Source: Hymenopellis radicata (taxonomy: Eukaryota > Basidiomycota > Agaricomycetes > Agaricales > Physalacriaceae). From it: a stretch of DNA of 24,729 nucleotides. The position numbers were made by a program, and so were the translations under genes. The stretch is taken from NCBI GenBank assembly GCA_015501595.1, contig JADNRX010000733.1, forward strand, positions 1 to 24,729, given 5' to 3'. The first letter of the stretch is position 1; every line of letters starts with the position of its first letter. The notes under the pieces were generated by a model, which made no database searches, was not told the DNA's origin, and saw nothing but the letters and a program-made list of their open reading frames with translations. Shown here in pieces: positions 21,336-24,729 of the stretch.

Positions 21336-21866
21336 CTAATCCCTCTTGAAACGGTACGGATGCACCTGAGTTCCTTCAGGCAAGTTGCGTTGGTCGCGGA
21401 AAGGCGGCATAGCCGTCCCGATGACCAGGATGGCTCTCGTATCGGCAGGTACTGGCAGCGGGTACTTGCTTCCTTGGGGGTAAACAACAATCAACGCCTC
21501 TGCTTCTTCCCAACGACACGGTCTGAGATTGCACTCTGTGTTGGACTTCCGCGTCAAAGCAGATACACCAGAGTGAACTTGGCGAGTCTGACGGTGGGGA
21601 ATCTGCTGCGGAGGGGATGGGGCATACGGTTGTGGGTAGTACAACGGCGAAGAGGGGCCTTGCCGAGGTATCGACGGCGCATACGGTGACTGCATGTGTC
21701 GAGGCGACATTGGTGGGGTCAACAGGTGCTAAAGACATGCGTAAGCGCTATATCAGATGCTCTTCAAGAAGAGGGAACTTACCGAAGGATTGTGGTCCCT
21801 CTGGCTGAGGTACAACAAATCCAGGGAACGCAATGGAGGTAGAGTGACATTAGATGGGGCATTCAT
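21336..21866 (-). CDS. Unknown conserved small protein, proline-rich N-terminus, two exons, 158 aa
   Basis: Exon 1 is 21783-21866 (28 codons, starting MNAPSNVTLPPLRSLDLLYL), intron 21729-21782 (54 bases, phase 0) and exon 2 is 21336-21728, ending TAG. The middle is proline-, glutamine- and tyrosine-rich (SPLYYPQPYAPSPPQQIPH). The C-terminal half is a compact domain: NTECNLRPCRWEEAEALIV, YPQGSKYPLPVPADTRAILV and LPEGTQVHPYRFKRD. A diverged copy of this domain sits at 11638-11970, so selection has kept the cysteine pair (CNxRPC), the YPQG motif and the LPEG-x-x-VH motif. I do not recognise the family. A disordered leader followed by a small beta domain is the likely shape. A TATATAA box lies about 95 bases upstream of the ATG. 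Confidence 0.68.
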
Positions 21867-21960
21867 CGTCGTAAGATATGCAAAGCCGGTTTGCGTGTAT
21901 GAATAAGAATAGTAGGTGACAGTTACAAGTTTATGAGTAGCTTTCGTCGGGTTCGGCGCC

Positions 21961-21967
21961 TTATATA
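21961..21967 (-). promoter_or_regulatory. TATA box of the 21336-21866 gene
   Basis: Read on the minus strand this is CTATATAAGG, about 95 bases before ATG 21866, consistent with transcription starting some 60 bases before the ATG. Confidence 0.5.
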
Positions 21968-22996
21968 GTCCCACTACGCGTGCCAACAAAGGGCTTTTCA
22001 AATTTCAATCGACGCGAGCAAATCAGGGTCGTTGGGTTGGCCATAAAGGGGAGGTGCTGAGATGCCAGCAATACGCCATTGTTAATCGTATAAGGAACAA
22101 TGGGAGGCCAGAAGAGTGCTCGCAGTGAAGACAATGGCAATGGTGGCGTAAGGCAAGACACGTCGGCAGACGCCGAAGTCTGTGACAATGTTTGAGTCGT
22201 GACATTCTCGTTTCTCTTGACTTAGCACGCCTATGTGTCGGTGATGATAAAGCTATGGAACGAGAAGGATTCAATCGAGTCTCCAGGACTCGGAGTTTGC
22301 GGCGCTGAAGACGAGCACGGTAGTCGCCGCTCCGCACCTCAGGCTCCGAAGTATACGAAGAAAGAAAACATGCCATGCTAGTACGGCGCACATGCATATG
22401 ATGACCATACAATGGCTCGAATCATGCTCACCAAATCTTTTAATGGAAGAGCATATGGAAGTCTTCGCAGCTGTTTAGCATTATCGAAACTTATTCTGCG
22501 CCTCTGTGAAGAAGTCTTGGGTCTGACTCTCGTCGACCATTTTGAGATACATTCCACTTTACATGCGCAGGCTAGGAAAAATGCTGAATCATTCTGCTAA
22601 CTTCCTCCTGATCAGGGTTCCCTGTACATCTGCCCGTCATCCGTCGGCGCTTTATCATCTTAGGTCTGTTTATTTCTCGTCTACATGCCGTGGCACAAAA
22701 ACCTAAACACCTTACGTACGCTTTGAACCCTCCTTGTGCTAAAGATCTCTCTACTGCTAGTACCAACATCCCCTGAACACTACCCGTTCAACAAAATAGA
22801 GCTTAATAGTAGTAGTAACAGCTGTAAGGATGGAACGCAAAACCGATGCTCATTAGGAACACAGAATGTAAGAAGTATTAGGAAGTCCGTCATTTGAGTA
22901 GTAGTAGTCAAGTCATGCAGGAATCCGGGGAGGTGCTCCGAGTCGACGATAGTGTGAGCAAGAGAGAGTTCCGAATATGCAGTCGGCAAGATCGTG
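21968..22996. other. Intergenic, about 1 kb, no supported gene
   Basis: ORFs here (22023-22412 and 22572-22769 on -, 22412-22600 on +) lack motifs and plausible promoter or intron context. The right end is the 3' flank of the next gene. No repeat or RNA gene seen. Confidence 0.4.
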
Positions 22997-24729
22997 CTAG
23001 AGCCTACCGAATAACTTATGTCGAAGCCTCTCAAGGAGCGAGCCACTAGGTTCGCGTCGTGGCGAACTGGGAGAATCGAGAACGTCGGCTTCGGTGGTAC
23101 TGGCGGCAAGCAAAGAGTGACATCCAAAGAACGTACCGAGCTTCTTAAGAGGTACAGTGAGTCGACTTACCCAACTACATTTGGCAATTGTTGGACATCT
23201 TCAGCGCGGCGGCATTAGGATTAAATGGGAATATAGCGCGTAGGATAAACATACCAGTTGACTCATCCTCTGTATTTGATTCAGGCTTGGACAACACCAA
23301 CATAGACTCCCTCTCGCGTTGAAATACCGCGGCCAAAGCTTCCATGTGCTGAGGACGGGCATCCGGAAGGCAGAGCATCTGGAGGTGCGTGCGCTTTACG
23401 ATTGCATCGTCTGCACCCTCTTTATCCTGCTTCTCCCCACGAGCCATAATATCCGTAAACATTTGTTCCATCTTGATGTTAATCTCCCTTTCCCACGTAA
23501 TATACTCCACGCGGTCAGGCATTTTGGTAAGAGGTGCGTTGGAGACCTTTCGTGGTTCCAGGTCTAGAGCTGCAGTCAGACGCTCTCGGGGATCGACAGA
23601 GGGAGGTGTATCGGCATTGGAGTGAGCCTGCGTAGGTGACGCAGAGGGTTTCGGTGAAGTCGAATCATCCAAAAGCAATGATCGTGTTGGGTTCCTCGTA
23701 ATCAGACGACCAATCGCTTGCTTCCGTCTGACCATTGCCGTGAATACGTGGCGACGGTGGGGCACTACCTTCTGTGGGCTCAGGCTGGTCGATGGGCTTG
23801 GGATCCGATGCAACGCATGGTGCAGGGAAGAGCTCGTCATCGAGTTTCCTAGTTTCCTGCACCTTCTGGTGCACTCGTCGTTTCGCTTCCGTTTGTACCC
23901 TAAAGAACATGCTTCAACGAAAAAAAATTCAACAATCAAGCTGAAGAGATCATACTTCGTATAAGCCTCGCGCTCTTCCTGATACTCCCATGGGTTGCTG
24001 ATGTCTTGGGCAGAGATTTTCTCGAGATCGAAGGAAAACTTAACGATGGGTGTCTCGTCTAACCACTCATCGTACGACATTGGTATCTGCAGAGAAGATA
24101 CCGAAGCAATAGAGGAAGCACTGGAAGTGCCATTCACATTGTACGAAGAACGTGATGATCGTGTGTCATGTTCTGCTTTCGTGGAGCTCCTGGTATGCGG
24201 CGTCAATTTCTTGACGCCACTCAGCATCATGTTCGTTGAGTTCGATAAGGTGTACCGCCTCGACGTGAGGAACGAGCTGGTATTTACCATGGTCGCGAGT
24301 ATCCTGCGTCTCATATTGAATGCGTACAGTAGTTCGCGCGAGGGTAGGATGAAAACAATCTGGCCATGGGAGCGGGGGAGTGCAGTCCACTGGTTCGCGT
24401 TCGAGCGGATGAGGGAGATGAATTAGCAGTATAGGGCAGGACATTTCAGGGAGCATGCTGTCCTCTGGTCCCGGGACCATTCCACGAGTTGAGACCAACA
24501 TGATGTCCAGCGCGCACGGGTAATCCACGACTGGTATGCCTCCCTGCCACTTGACTAATGTTAAGATGGATCAAACAAGCATAGGAATGACTGACTTGGA
24601 TTACGCATGCAAGGTACTGCTTGTTGTGCATTTCCTCACATGCTTTTGTGGCTATTGGATCCTCGAAGGTTGCGATGCTGGCAACGGGGTCAAGTTCAAA
24701 CACAAAATACTCTCCGCGCAAAGGCAGGG
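22997..24729 (-). CDS. Unrecognised conserved-looking protein, 3' part (5' end outside window), two apparent frame breaks
   Basis: Coding sequence enters from the right edge (LRGEYFVFELDPVASIATF...). Likely introns are 24550-24595, 23900-23955, 23199-23254 and 23100-23170, and the last exon ends SLLERLRHKLFGRL at TAG 22997-22999. The first visible 190 residues look like a folded domain (WQGGIPVVDYPCALDIMLV, CPILLIHLPHPLEREPVD, VRIQYETQD). A serine-rich linker, an acidic SYDEWLDETPIVKFSFDLEK segment and a basic, possibly coiled-coil KVQTEAKRRVHQKVQETRK segment follow. Then come a Ser/Pro-rich linker and a helical block (YITWEREINIKMEQMFTDIM, HMEALAAVFQRERE). The frame changes near 24166-24195 (one extra base) and near 23690-23700 (one missing). 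No family recognised; length, regions of low complexity and charge suggest a regulatory or scaffold protein, but that is a guess. Confidence 0.6.

Noticed and set aside
1..24729. Defence island or bacterial-style system
   Set aside because: Intron-rich, monocistronic fungal genes with separate promoters; the neighbours share no evident function, and no CRISPR, toxin-antitoxin or phage-like genes are seen.

Overview
The window looks like nuclear DNA of a filamentous basidiomycete, probably an Agaricomycete. Genes are broken by many short introns (45-60 bases, GT...AG, sometimes with a CTAAC branch site). The families present are typical fungal ones: an AA9 lytic polysaccharide monooxygenase relic, tandem fungal HMG-box proteins, ER glucosidase II, an SHPRH/Irc20-like helicase-ligase and an OTT_1508-like deaminase. 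There are no operons, CRISPR arrays, rRNAs or tRNAs that I can support.

Layout: 2-850 (+) is the 3' part of a FAD-dependent oxidoreductase with a C-terminal zinc-ribbon-like motif. 1772-2911 (-) is a heavily broken AA9 LPMO. 3584-9294 (-) is a long SNF2-helicase/RING gene. 9295-10980 is gene-poor. 11025-11480 (+) is a small NTF2/SnoaL-like ORF. 11638-11970 (-) is a probably frameshifted copy of an unknown family whose better copy lies at 21336-21866 (-). 13053-13755 and 14282-14960 (both +) are two tandem HMG-box genes with the same promoter and intron layout. 15215-17042 (-) is a clean five-exon deaminase-domain gene. 17513-20611 (-) is glucosidase II alpha (GH31), six exons. 22997-24729 (-) is the 3' part of an unrecognised gene running off the window.

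The genes do not form one pathway. GH31 acts in ER glycoprotein quality control, the helicase-ligase in chromatin or DNA repair, and the LPMO family in extracellular polysaccharide attack. The most striking property of the window is the number of single-base reading-frame breaks inside otherwise well conserved genes (AA9, helicase-ligase, GH31, the 11.7-kb copy and the terminal gene), while the HMG-box, deaminase, NTF2-like and FAD genes read cleanly. The AA9 gene is damaged far beyond plausible sequencing error. For the others, assembly indels (several lie in homopolymers) and real decay cannot be separated from this sequence alone.

I found no convincing new multi-gene system. The least explained items are the paralogous unknown family at 11.7 and 21.5 kb, the unrecognised terminal gene and the deaminase-domain protein with an intron that is a multiple of three bases long.
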